In this document: one piece after another, positions 52,951-60,802 of the stretch | Numbering within the stretch: position 1 is the stretch's first letter | Layout: every line of letters begins with the position of its first letter | NCBI RefSeq assembly: GCF_003258605.2 | Contig: NZ_CP031264.1 | Span: 868,001 to 932,000, forward strand | DNA: 64,000 nt | Origin: Peterkaempfera bronchialis | GTDB lineage: Bacteria > Actinomycetota > Actinomycetes > Streptomycetales > Streptomycetaceae | Direction: 5' to 3' | The notes under the pieces: generated by a model | Seen by the model: the letters and a program-made list of their open reading frames with translations, nothing else | Database searches by the model: none | Told to the model about the DNA's origin: nothing | Translations under genes and position numbers: made by a program

Positions 52951-54791
52951 GCGGTCTCCTCGACGAGGGGCGCGGTCTCCTCGCGGGTGACCACGGAGCG
53001 GTAGCGGGGGTCGGTGTGCATCAGCTCGCGGTGGGTGCCGGTGGCGGCGACCCGGCCGTCCTGGACCAGGACGACCCGGTCGGCGCGGTCCAGCAGCAGC
53101 GGGCTGGTGGCGAAGACGACGGTGGTGCGCCCCTTGCGGAGCTCCTTGATGCCGTCGGCGATCCGCGACTCGGTGTGCGCGTCAACGGCGCTGGTGGGCT
53201 CGTCCAGGACGAGTACCGGCGGGTCGGCCACCAGCGAGCGGGCCAGTGCGAGGCGCTGGCGCTGGCCGCCGGAGAGCGATCTGCCGCGCTCGGTGATGCG
53301 GGCCCGCATCGGGTCTCCCTCGGCGTCCGGGGAGTTGTCGACCAGCGCCCCGAGCAAATCGTCGGCGCGGGCGGCCGCCAGGGCCTCGGCGGGGGTGACC
53401 CGGCCGGAGGCGGGGACGGCGAACAGGTCGGCGAGGGTGCCGGAGAGCAGCACGGGTTCCTTGTCGTGGACCAGGACGGTCGCCCGGGCCTCGGCCAGCG
53501 GCAGCGCGTCCAGGGCGATCCCGCCCAGCCGCGCCGACGGCTGCACCTCTGCCGCCCCGTCAGCCTCGCCCCCGCCGTCCCCGCCGTCCCCGCCGCCCCC
53601 GCTGTCCCCGCCATCCGCACCGCCGCGCGGCACATGGCCGCCGAGCCGTTCGGCCAGGGCTCCGGCCGCGTCGGGGTCGCCGCAGACCACGGCGGTGAGC
53701 CGTCCGGCGGGCGCGGTCAACCCCGTGGCGGGGTCGTGCAGGTCGGACCGGGCGGCGCGGGCGGCGTCCAGCGTGGCGGTGGCGGCGTCGCCGTCGGTCC
53801 GGGTGAGGCTGAGCACCCGTACGGCGCGGTCGGCCGAGACCCGGGCGACGGTCCAGGCGTGGGCGGCCTCGCCGAGTACCCGCAGCGGTCCGGCGAGGAA
53901 GGCGCTGGCGCCGTAGACGGCCACCAGGTCGCCGATGGAGAGGTCGCCCCGGACGGCCAGATGGGCGCCGTACCAGGTGATGCCGACGACGAACGCGCCC
54001 GGCAGCAGCACCTGCTGGGCGCGCATCAGCGCCCACACCCGGGCGGCGCGGACGGCCGCCACCCGGACCTTCTGGGAGGCGGTGCGGTAGCGGTCGAGGA
54101 AGAGCTCCTCACCGCCGATGCCGCGCAGCACCCGCAGACCGGCCACGGTGTCGGCGGCCAGTTCGCTGGCCTTGCCGCCGAGCGAGCGCTGCTCGTCGAA
54201 GCGGCGCTCGAAGGGGCCGATCAGCGGCCAGATGGAGGCGGCGAGCAGCACCACGCCCAGCAGCACGGCGACGCCGAGCACGGGCTGGTGGGCGAGCACC
54301 ACGGCGGAGACGCCCAGCCAGACGAGGACGGCGGCCCAGAGGCGGGCGGAGATCTCGACAAACCAGCCGATCTTCTCCACGTCGCCGGAGCTGACGGCGA
54401 CGACCTCGCCGGTGGCGATCCGGTGGGAGAGCCCGGCGCCGAGCCGGGACGCCTGCCGGGCGACCAGCTGGCGGATCTGCGAGGCGGCGGTGATCCAGTT
54501 CCACACCGCCTGGCGGTGCAGCATGGTGGCCGCAGCCGCCTGGACGGCGCCCAGGCCCAGCGCGCCGGCGCCGGCCAGCCAGACGCCGCGTGCGTGGCCG
54601 TCGACGGCGGCCTGGATGCCGTGGCCGATCAGCAGCGGGATGGCCGCTTGGCTGCCCATCTGCACCACGCCCCAGAGCACGGCGAGGAGTCGGCCGCGCC
54701 GCTGGGCACGGCCCAGCCAGCGGAGGAAGCGCAGGGGCGAGGTGAGGTCGGGACTGCCGGGGTCGGACATCGGCAGCTGAATGAGCGACAT
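52947..54791 (-). CDS. ABC exporter half-transporter with degenerate Walker A, intact signature
   Basis: 614 residues. Six-span membrane domain (about 22-320), then a nucleotide-binding domain whose Walker A is lost: CGDPDAAGALAERL in place of GxxGxGKST, with no lysine. The Q-loop glutamine (VHDKEP) and switch His (FATSPL) are also replaced, whereas SLSGGQRQRL and Walker B VLVLDEPTS are intact. A Gly/Asp-rich insert lies between Walker A and Q-loop positions. It complements exactly what the partner lacks, so the pair has one functional and one dead ATP site. First gene of the exporter pair. Confidence 0.92.
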   Translation of the reverse strand: MSLIQLPMSDPGSPDLTSPLRFLRWLGRAQRRGRLLAVLWGVVQMGSQAAIPLLIGHGIQAAVDGHARGVWLAGAGALGLGAVQAAAATMLHRQAVWNWITAASQIRQLVARQASRLGAGLSHRIATGEVVAVSSGDVEKIGWFVEISARLWAAVLVWLGVSAVVLAHQPVLGVAVLLGVVLLAASIWPLIGPFERRFDEQRSLGGKASELAADTVAGLRVLRGIGGEELFLDRYRTASQKVRVAAVRAARVWALMRAQQVLLPGAFVVGITWYGAHLAVRGDLSIGDLVAVYGASAFLAGPLRVLGEAAHAWTVARVSADRAVRVLSLTRTDGDAATATLDAARAARSDLHDPATGLTAPAGRLTAVVCGDPDAAGALAERLGGHVPRGGADGGDSGGGGDGGDGGGEADGAAEVQPSARLGGIALDALPLAEARATVLVHDKEPVLLSGTLADLFAVPASGRVTPAEALAAARADDLLGALVDNSPDAEGDPMRARITERGRSLSGGQRQRLALARSLVADPPVLVLDEPTSAVDAHTESRIADGIKELRKGRTTVVFATSPLLLDRADRVVLVQDGRVAATGTHRELMHTDPRYRSVVTREETAPLVEETA

Positions 54792-55091
54792 GACGCTCCG
54801 TGGGGATGGTGCGGTCGGGGTGCGGTGGCGGGGCCCGCCGGGCCGCGCGGTGCGGTTCGGGCGCGGGCGTGCCGAGAGCCCCGCCGGCCAGGGAGGGCGG
54901 GGTGGCAGGAGAGGAGGTGCGGTCGGGAGGCCGTGGTGGGCGGCAGCGGAGTCAGGAGTTCGCCATGGTTACCGAGCGTGCCGCTGAAGAGGCGCGGCCG
55001 CAACCGGTTTTCCGGGGGGCGGGAGGGGCCGGGACCCGGCAGGGGCGGCCGACCGCCGCACACCGAACCCCCGAAATGACCTGACGGATGG
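54792..55091. other. non-coding gap upstream of the ABC exporter
   Basis: 300 bp between the exporter start and the stop of the small helical-protein gene, both on the minus strand. GC-rich; I see no credible gene, no long palindrome and only runs such as GGCGGGG. The exporter promoter must lie here. Confidence 0.5.
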
Positions 55092-55343
55092 TCAGGCAGC
55101 AGCGCCCAGGCCACGGGTGGCGGCCCGCAACGCCTGGTACGCCGCCAGATAGGCTCCCTGGAGGTGGGCCAGGGTGGTCGACTGCCGGTCGGTCCAGCCC
55201 TGCGGCGCACCCGAGGCCGCCCCGCCGGAACGCCGCCGCTCGCCCTCCACCTCGGCCACATAGGCGCGCACCGCGTCATTGGCACGATCCACGGCGCGCT
55301 GGAGGTCGTTCAGGTCTCCGGAGTTCGACAGGGCTGACGACAT
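55092..55343 (-). CDS. small helical hypothetical protein
   Basis: 83 residues (SNSGDLNDLQRAVDRANDAVRAYVAEVEGERR then a Gly/Ala/Ser linker and TTLAHLQGAYLAAYQALRAATRGL). Predicted to form two amphipathic helices. I know no function. It sits between the double-MarR regulator and the ABC exporter on one strand, so it may belong to the same unit. Confidence 0.6.
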   Translation of the reverse strand: MSSALSNSGDLNDLQRAVDRANDAVRAYVAEVEGERRRSGGAASGAPQGWTDRQSTTLAHLQGAYLAAYQALRAATRGLGAAA

Positions 55344-55503
55344 GTGTCGATTCTATGGAGTGTCACCGACAACCGCTTCCACTCCCCACCAGGGCACCCC
55401 CTCCCACCAGCGGGTTTCCGGGCAGGGCGTTGCCGACATCACACTTTGGGGACGTTTACGGGTCACTCCGAGCGGTGAAAGGCGATGCCTGCCCGCCCCG
55501 GCA

Positions 55504-56400
55504 CTACAGTCGGGCCGCTTTGCCCAGCAGTTCCAGGGCCCGCCCTCGGTCGGCCTCGTCCAGCGGTTCCAGCAGCAGCCGCTGGACCTCCCGGACGCCG
55601 GGCGTGCACCGGTGCAGCGACTCCTGGCCGACCGGCGAGAGGGAGAGCAGGTTGCGGCGGCCGTCGGAGGGATCGCGGCGGCGCAGCAGCAGCCCTCGCC
55701 GGACCAGTCGGCTGACCATCTCCGCCATGGTCGCCTTGTCCAGCGAAGCCCGTTCCCCCACGGTCCGCTGGTCGATACCGGGTTCCAGGTCGAGGACGGC
55801 CAGGACGGCGTGCTGCGGGGCGGTGAGTTCGGCCCCGACGTGCTCGTTCCAGAGCCGGGTGTGCACCTGCTGGGCCACCCGGATCAGGTAGCCCACGGCC
55901 CGCTGGGCGTCCAGCAGCGGCCGGGCGTCGGCGAGTGCGGCTATCGCCAGCGACTCCAGTCGGCCTATCCGGCCCAGGATGGTGACCAGGTCCTGGCGCT
56001 CGGCATCGTCCAGCGGTTCCAGCAGCAGCCGCTGGACGCGCACCACCCCGGCGGTGGCATCGCGGACCAGCTGAGTACCGGCCGGGGAGAGCGCCAGCAG
56101 TTTGCGGCGGCCGTCGGAGGGGTCACGGCGGCGCAGCACCAGGCCCCGCCGGATCAGCCGGCCGACCATCTCCGCCATGGTCGCCTTGTCCAGCGACGCC
56201 CGCTCCCCCACGGTCCGCTGGTCGGAGCCGGGTTCCAGGGCCAGCGCCAGGAGGACGCCGAACTGGGGGGCGGTGAGTTCACCGCCGACCTGCTCCGCCC
56301 AGAGCCGGGTGTGCACCTGCTGGGCCACCCGGATCAGATGGCCGGGGGATCGCAGCAGGCCATCGGATGTACGGGTGATCTCGATCTCCCCCAGCACCAT
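55504..56400 (-). CDS. single-chain tandem MarR regulator (two fused MarR domains)
   Basis: 298 residues made of two MarR domains offset by exactly 150 positions. Repeat 1 (about 20-148) and repeat 2 (170-298) share HLIRVAQQVHTRLW/YLIRVAQQVHTRLW, QRTVGERASLDKATMAEMV, RRGLxLRRRDPSDGRR and VQRLLLEPLD. MarR proteins normally form homodimers from 140-150-residue chains; here both DNA-binding units are on one chain. The two recognition helices (residues about 70-80 and 220-230) are nearly identical. The likely targets are itself and the ABC exporter downstream on the same strand. ATG at 56400 with GGGGACGG upstream. Confidence 0.9.
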   Translation of the reverse strand: MVLGEIEITRTSDGLLRSPGHLIRVAQQVHTRLWAEQVGGELTAPQFGVLLALALEPGSDQRTVGERASLDKATMAEMVGRLIRRGLVLRRRDPSDGRRKLLALSPAGTQLVRDATAGVVRVQRLLLEPLDDAERQDLVTILGRIGRLESLAIAALADARPLLDAQRAVGYLIRVAQQVHTRLWNEHVGAELTAPQHAVLAVLDLEPGIDQRTVGERASLDKATMAEMVSRLVRRGLLLRRRDPSDGRRNLLSLSPVGQESLHRCTPGVREVQRLLLEPLDEADRGRALELLGKAARL

Positions 56401-56617
56401 GAGTCCGTCCCCATGTCGCGCCCGACGCGCGTGTGCGGCAGTCGGGGGGCGCAGTAACGGCGTGCCGGCGTCCCGCAGCGTCGAGGGGAGCTCCGCCGAG
56501 CAGCCGACGGCTGCTGGCGCACACTATACAAATATCCGACTGATCTGCGGAGTCTGGCGGAATACTAAACACTTGTCGGGGCATGGGCCAGTTTTGCTCC
56601 TTACCCTCACAGGAGTT
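56401..56617. other. AT-richer regulatory gap upstream of the double MarR gene
   Basis: 217 bp between the MarR start and the stop of the TetR gene, both minus-strand. The stretch 56520-56580 is AT-rich for this genome (ACTATACAAATATCCGAC and AATACTAAACACTTGTC) and is the best place for the MarR promoter and operator. I see no perfect inverted repeat. Confidence 0.45.
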
Positions 56618-57367
56618 TCACCGATCTGTGAGTCCCCTGAGAAGCAGGTCGGCGAAGGTGGCACCGATCTCCTCGGGGCGCAGCTCCCCCTCCGGCCGGT
56701 ACCAGGTGCCCAGGTGGTGGATGCCGCCGAAGAACTGGTGCACCACCAGGTCGGCGGAGACGTCCGAGCGGAGCTCCCCGGTCCGCTGCCCCTCCTCCAC
56801 CAGGGCGCGGAACCGCTCGTGGTAGCGGCGGCGGTCGGCCCGCACGGTGGCCTGGCGTTTCTCCGGCAGCATGTGCATCGAGCGCATGGAGACCACCGCG
56901 TCGTCCAGGTGGTCCAGGGTGGTCACCACGACGTCCGCTGCGGCGGCCCGCAGCCGTTCGGCGGCGGGCAGCGGGCGGGCGGCGATCTCGGCCAGCCGCT
57001 CCGACTGGAGGACCAGCAGCCGGGTGTAGATCTCCTGGAGCAGGTCGTCCTTGGACGAGTAGTAGTGGTACATCGCGCCCTTGGTGACCCCGGCGTGCTC
57101 CACGATGTCCTGGACGGAGGTCTGGGCGAAGCCGCGTTCGGCGAAGAGGGCGCTGGCGACGGCGAGCAGTCTGGCCTGTACGGGCAGCGCGGTGTCCGGC
57201 TCGGCCGCCGTACCGGTGCCCAGGTCGGCGACCCGGGAGGCCAGCGGGCCGGGCAGCACGGTGCGCACCACCCGCGACCGGCGCCGCCCCATCCCCGACC
57301 CCGACCCAGACCCCGCCGGGGACTGCTCAGGCGGCTCCCCCGCAGGTCTGCGGCGTGCAGCGGACAC
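56618..57367 (-). CDS. TetR-family regulator of the acyl-CoA operon
   Basis: 249 residues from a GTG at 57367 with GGGGAGAGGAG upstream; an earlier in-frame start at 57394 is unsupported. A 60-residue low-complexity N-terminus precedes the HTH TSVQDIVEHAGVTKGAMYHYYSSKDDLLQEIY (about 83-114). The C-terminal domain (FRALVEEGQRTGELRSDVSADLVVHQFFGGIHHLGTWY) resembles KstR2/FadR-type acyl-CoA sensors. It is divergent from the phosphotransferase operon, and the 20-bp palindrome between them is its likely operator. Confidence 0.9.
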   Translation of the reverse strand: MSAARRRPAGEPPEQSPAGSGSGSGMGRRRSRVVRTVLPGPLASRVADLGTGTAAEPDTALPVQARLLAVASALFAERGFAQTSVQDIVEHAGVTKGAMYHYYSSKDDLLQEIYTRLLVLQSERLAEIAARPLPAAERLRAAAADVVVTTLDHLDDAVVSMRSMHMLPEKRQATVRADRRRYHERFRALVEEGQRTGELRSDVSADLVVHQFFGGIHHLGTWYRPEGELRPEEIGATFADLLLRGLTDR

Positions 57368-57413
57368 CTGGACTCCTCTCCCCGGGTGGATCACGTCGAG
57401 CCACCCTAGCGGA

Positions 57414-57433
57414 CATACTTACCGGTCGGTATG
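57414..57433. promoter_or_regulatory. palindromic TetR operator
   Basis: CATACTTACCGGTCGGTATG: 16 of 20 bases symmetric about ACCGGT. It lies between the divergent TetR gene (47 bp away) and the phosphotransferase gene, where it can control both. The architecture matches operators of TetR regulators of fatty-acid catabolism. Confidence 0.75.
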
Positions 57434-57537
57434 GTGTGGCCGACGGCGCCCATGCCACTCCGGAAGTCTCCCCCCGACGTCTACCACCCCACCCCGTGCC
57501 CCGCCCCCTCGGGCGGCGTGCGGAAAGGACGGTACGC

Positions 57538-58569
57538 ATGGCCGACCAGCCCCCGGGCCTGGACCTGGACCGGCTGCACGCCCAGCTGGCGCACGCCCGC
57601 CCCGGCCTGGCGGCGGGCCCGCTCTCCGCCCGGCTGATCGCCGGCGGCAAGTCCAATCTGACGTACACCGTCACCGACGGGACCTCCCGCTGGGTGCTGC
57701 GCCGCCCGCCGCTGGGCCATGTGCTCGCCACCGCGCACGACATGGCCCGCGAGTACCGGGTGATCTCGGCACTGGCCGACACCGCCGTGCCGGTCCCGGC
57801 CACCTATCTGCTCTGCGAGGACCCCGACGTACTCGGCGCCCCCTTCTATCTGATGGAGGAGGTCCACGGCACCGTCTACCGGACCGCCGAGCAGACCGCC
57901 GGGCTGGGAGCCGACCGGGCCCGCACGATCTCGGCCCGGCTGGTGGATGTGCTCGCGGAGCTGCACGCCGTGGACCCGGCCGAGGTGGGCCTCGCCGACT
58001 TCGGCCGCCCGGACGGCTTCATGGCCCGCCAGGTGGAACGCTGGCGCAGGCAGTTCGAGGCGTCCCGGAGCCGTGAGATCAAGGGCATGGACGAGCTGTA
58101 CGGGCGGCTGCGCGGCTCCGTACCGGAGGCGCAGCGGGTGGCCGTGGTGCACGGCGACTACCGCCTGGACAACGCGATCCTCGACCCGGACGACCGGGTG
58201 ACCGCAGTGCTGGACTGGGAGATGGCGACCCTCGGCGACCCGCTCGCCGACCTCGGCCTGATGCGGGTGTACTGGGAGATCTCCCGCGACCTGCCGCAGA
58301 ACCCGGTCTCCTCGGCGGTCAGCGCCGACGCCGGATTCCCCGCGATGGCGGAGCTGGTCGCCCGCTACGCCGAACGCAGCGGCCTCGACACCTCCCCCCT
58401 GCCCTGGTACACCGCGTTCGCCCGCTACAAGCTGGCGATCATCGCGGAGGGCATCCACTACCGCTACACCCAGGGCAAGACCGTGGGTGGCGGTTTCTCC
58501 CACCTGGGGGTCATGGTGGAGCCGCTGGTGACGGCCGCCCTGGACTCCCTGCTGACGGAAGGGGCCTGA
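57538..58569 (+). CDS. phosphotransferase (APH/ACAD10-type kinase)
   Basis: 343 residues from an ATG with GGAAAGGAC upstream. Protein-kinase-like aminoglycoside-phosphotransferase fold: ARLIAGGKSNLTYTV nucleotide loop, VLRRPPLG with catalytic Lys equivalent, AREYRVISAL, and the catalytic loop VVHGDYRLDNAIL with VLDWEMATLGDPLADLG. This is the ACAD10/ACAD11/LvaA subgroup, known to phosphorylate the 4-hydroxyl of 4-hydroxyacyl-CoA, not antibiotics. The acyl-CoA dehydrogenase gene begins 2 bp after its stop. Confidence 0.9.
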   Translation: MADQPPGLDLDRLHAQLAHARPGLAAGPLSARLIAGGKSNLTYTVTDGTSRWVLRRPPLGHVLATAHDMAREYRVISALADTAVPVPATYLLCEDPDVLGAPFYLMEEVHGTVYRTAEQTAGLGADRARTISARLVDVLAELHAVDPAEVGLADFGRPDGFMARQVERWRRQFEASRSREIKGMDELYGRLRGSVPEAQRVAVVHGDYRLDNAILDPDDRVTAVLDWEMATLGDPLADLGLMRVYWEISRDLPQNPVSSAVSADAGFPAMAELVARYAERSGLDTSPLPWYTAFARYKLAIIAEGIHYRYTQGKTVGGGFSHLGVMVEPLVTAALDSLLTEGA

Positions 58570-58571
58570 CG

Positions 58572-59789
58572 ATGGACTTCGGGTACGACAGCCGCACGGA
58601 GGAGCTGCGCGGCCGGCTGCTGGCCTTCATGGACGAGGTGGTGTACCCGGCCGAGCCGCTCTTCGAGGAGCAGGTGGCCGCCGCGGGCGACCCCTGGGCC
58701 CGGCCGCCGCTGATGGCGGACCTCAAGGCCGAGGCCCGTCGGCGCGGGCTGTGGAACCTCTTCCTCCCCGGCGAGGAGCACGGCGCCGGGCTGACCAACC
58801 TCCAGTACGCGCCGCTGGCGGAGATCACCGGCCGCAGCCCGCACCTGGCCCCCGAGGCGCTGAACTGCGCGGCACCGGACACCGGCAATATGGAGCTGCT
58901 GGCCGAGTTCGGCTCCCCCGAGCAGCAGGACCGCTGGCTGAAGCCGCTGCTGGAGGGCGAGATCCGGTCCGCCTTCTGTATGACCGAGCCGGAGGTGGCC
59001 TCCTCGGACGCCGCCAATATCGCCACCCGGATCGAGCGGGACGGCGGCCACTACCTGGTCAACGGCCGCAAGTGGTGGTCGACCGGCGCCATGGACCCGG
59101 CCTGCCGCGTCCTGGTGGTGATGGGCGCGACCGATCCCGCAGCGTCCAAGCACCGCCGGCAGAGCATGATCCTGGTGCCGCGCGACACCCCCGGGGTCTC
59201 GGTGGAGCGGGGCCTGACGGTCTTCGGCTACACCGACGGACCGCACGGTGGCCACGCCGAGGTGGTCTTCGACAACGCCCGCGTGCCCGCCGACCACCTG
59301 ATCGGCGGCGAGGGCGATGGGTTCGCCATCGCCCAGGCCCGGCTGGGACCTGGCCGCATCCACCACTGCATGCGGCTGATCGGCATGGCCGAGCGCGCGG
59401 TGGAGCTGATGTGCCGCCGCGCCGCCACCCGGACCGCCTTCGGCCGGCCGCTCGCCGAGCAGGGCGTGATCCAGGAGTGGATCGCCGAGTCCCGGGTGCG
59501 GATCGAGCAGTTGCGGCTGCTGGTCCTCAAGACCGCCTGGCTGATGGACACGGTCGGCAACCGGGGGGCCCACACCGAGATCCAGGCCATCAAGATCGCC
59601 ACCCCGGCCGGCGTGGAGTGGATCCTCGACAAGGCCATCCAGACGCACGGCGGCGGCGGGGTCTCCCAGGACTACCCGCTGGCCCGGCTCTGGGCGGGTG
59701 CCCGCACCCTGCGGTTCGCCGACGGGCCGGACGAGGTCCACAAGCGGTCGCTGGCCCGCCGCGAGCTCAAGCCCTACCTGCCCTCCTGA
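58572..59789 (+). CDS. acyl-CoA dehydrogenase, ACAD10/11-like
   Basis: 405 residues. Acyl-CoA dehydrogenase fold: FCMTEPEVASSDAANI (FAD/CoA loop), YLVNGRKWWSTGAM, GYTDGPHGGHAEVVFDNARVP, and C-terminal helices (RTAFGRPLAEQGVIQEWIAESRV; THGGGGVSQDYPLARLWAGARTLRFADGPDEVHKRSLARREL). The last segment with DGPDEVH is characteristic of the ACAD10/11 branch. With the kinase it forms a split version of human ACAD11, where kinase and dehydrogenase are fused. Likely converts the phosphorylated 4-hydroxyacyl-CoA to an enoyl-CoA. Confidence 0.92.
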   Translation: MDFGYDSRTEELRGRLLAFMDEVVYPAEPLFEEQVAAAGDPWARPPLMADLKAEARRRGLWNLFLPGEEHGAGLTNLQYAPLAEITGRSPHLAPEALNCAAPDTGNMELLAEFGSPEQQDRWLKPLLEGEIRSAFCMTEPEVASSDAANIATRIERDGGHYLVNGRKWWSTGAMDPACRVLVVMGATDPAASKHRRQSMILVPRDTPGVSVERGLTVFGYTDGPHGGHAEVVFDNARVPADHLIGGEGDGFAIAQARLGPGRIHHCMRLIGMAERAVELMCRRAATRTAFGRPLAEQGVIQEWIAESRVRIEQLRLLVLKTAWLMDTVGNRGAHTEIQAIKIATPAGVEWILDKAIQTHGGGGVSQDYPLARLWAGARTLRFADGPDEVHKRSLARRELKPYLPS

Positions 59790-59810
59790 CACCCACTGCT
59801 CTCCCCGACA

Positions 59811-59938
59811 CCGCAGCCCTGCCCAACCCCGCAACTCCCCCAACCCCCGCAGCCCTGCCCAACCCCGCAACTCCCCCCAACCCCGCAGCCCTGCCCAACC
59901 CCGCAACTCCCCCAACCCCCGCAGCCCTGCCCAACCCC
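59811..59938 (+). repeat. 36-bp tandem repeat, 3.5 copies
   Basis: Units beginning GCAGCCCTGCCCAACCCC at 59813, 59849, 59885 and 59921, period 36 bp, nearly perfect, C-rich on this strand and almost free of G runs. It fills the gap between the dehydrogenase and the first SDR. The period is a multiple of three, but there is no start codon upstream in that frame, so it is unlikely to be translated. Confidence 0.9.
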
Positions 59939-59971
59939 CTCACTGCCCCGACAAAGGAATCGAGTACCCCT

Positions 59972-60739
59972 ATGACCGAGCAGACCACCGCTCCCCGCGT
60001 CGCGATCGTCACCGGTGCCGCCCGTGGCATCGGCGCCGCCACCGCAATCCGCCTCGCCGCCGACGGCCTCGCCGTGGCGGTGCTGGACCTGGAGGAGTCC
60101 GCAGGCAAGGAGACCGTGGAGCGGATCACCGCAGCGGGCGGCCGGGCCGTCGCGATCGGCGCCGACGTGTCCGACGCCGAGCAGGTGCAGCGGGCCGTCG
60201 AGCGGGTCGCCACCGAGCTGGGCGCCCCGACCGTGCTGGTGAACAACGCCGGTGTGCTCCGCGACAACCTGCTCTTCAAAATGTCCGAGTCGGACTGGGA
60301 CACCGTGATGAACGTGCACCTCAAGGGCGCCTTCCTGATGACCCGTGCGGTGCAGAAGCACATGGTGGACGCCGGTTTCGGGCGGGTCGTCAACCTCTCC
60401 TCCTCCTCGGCGCAGGGCAACCGGGGCCAGGCCAACTACTCGGCGGCCAAGGCCGGGCTCCAGGGCTTCACCAAGACGCTGGCGATCGAACTGGGCAAGT
60501 TCGGCGTCACCGCCAACGCGGTCGCCCCCGGCTTCATCGCCACCGACATGACCGCGGCCACCGCCGCCCGGGTCGGCATGGACTTCGAGGACTTCAAGAA
60601 CGCCGCCGCCGGCCACATCCCGGTGGCCCGGGTCGGCACTCCGGAGGACATCGCGCACACCATCTCCTTCCTGGTGAGCGAGGGCGCCGGCTTTGTCTCC
60701 GGCCAGGTGGTCTATGTGGCCGGCGGCCCGCTGGACTGA
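59972..60739 (+). CDS. short-chain dehydrogenase, FabG-like
   Basis: 255 residues. Classical SDR: TGAARGIG cofactor motif at 14-21, NNAGV, catalytic Ser in NLSSSSAQGN, YSAAK (Y-x-x-x-K), and VAPGFIATDMT. Ends GGPLD like 3-oxoacyl reductases. It probably oxidises or reduces a 3-hydroxy/3-oxoacyl thioester downstream of the acyl-CoA dehydrogenase. AAAGGA lies 13 bases before the ATG, longer than usual. Likely in the same operon despite the 182-bp repeat-filled gap. Confidence 0.93.
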   Translation: MTEQTTAPRVAIVTGAARGIGAATAIRLAADGLAVAVLDLEESAGKETVERITAAGGRAVAIGADVSDAEQVQRAVERVATELGAPTVLVNNAGVLRDNLLFKMSESDWDTVMNVHLKGAFLMTRAVQKHMVDAGFGRVVNLSSSSAQGNRGQANYSAAKAGLQGFTKTLAIELGKFGVTANAVAPGFIATDMTAATAARVGMDFEDFKNAAAGHIPVARVGTPEDIAHTISFLVSEGAGFVSGQVVYVAGGPLD

Positions 60740-60802
60740 CCGGACCCAGCACCATCCGGCACCACCACATCCAGCACCACCACGAGAGACGGGTACGGAC
60801 GG

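Noticed and set aside
58751-60739. Long ORF joining the 36-bp repeat in frame to the SDR
   Set aside because: The frame lies out of phase within the dehydrogenase gene and lacks any start codon in the repeat region, so the repeat is not an N-terminal extension of the SDR.
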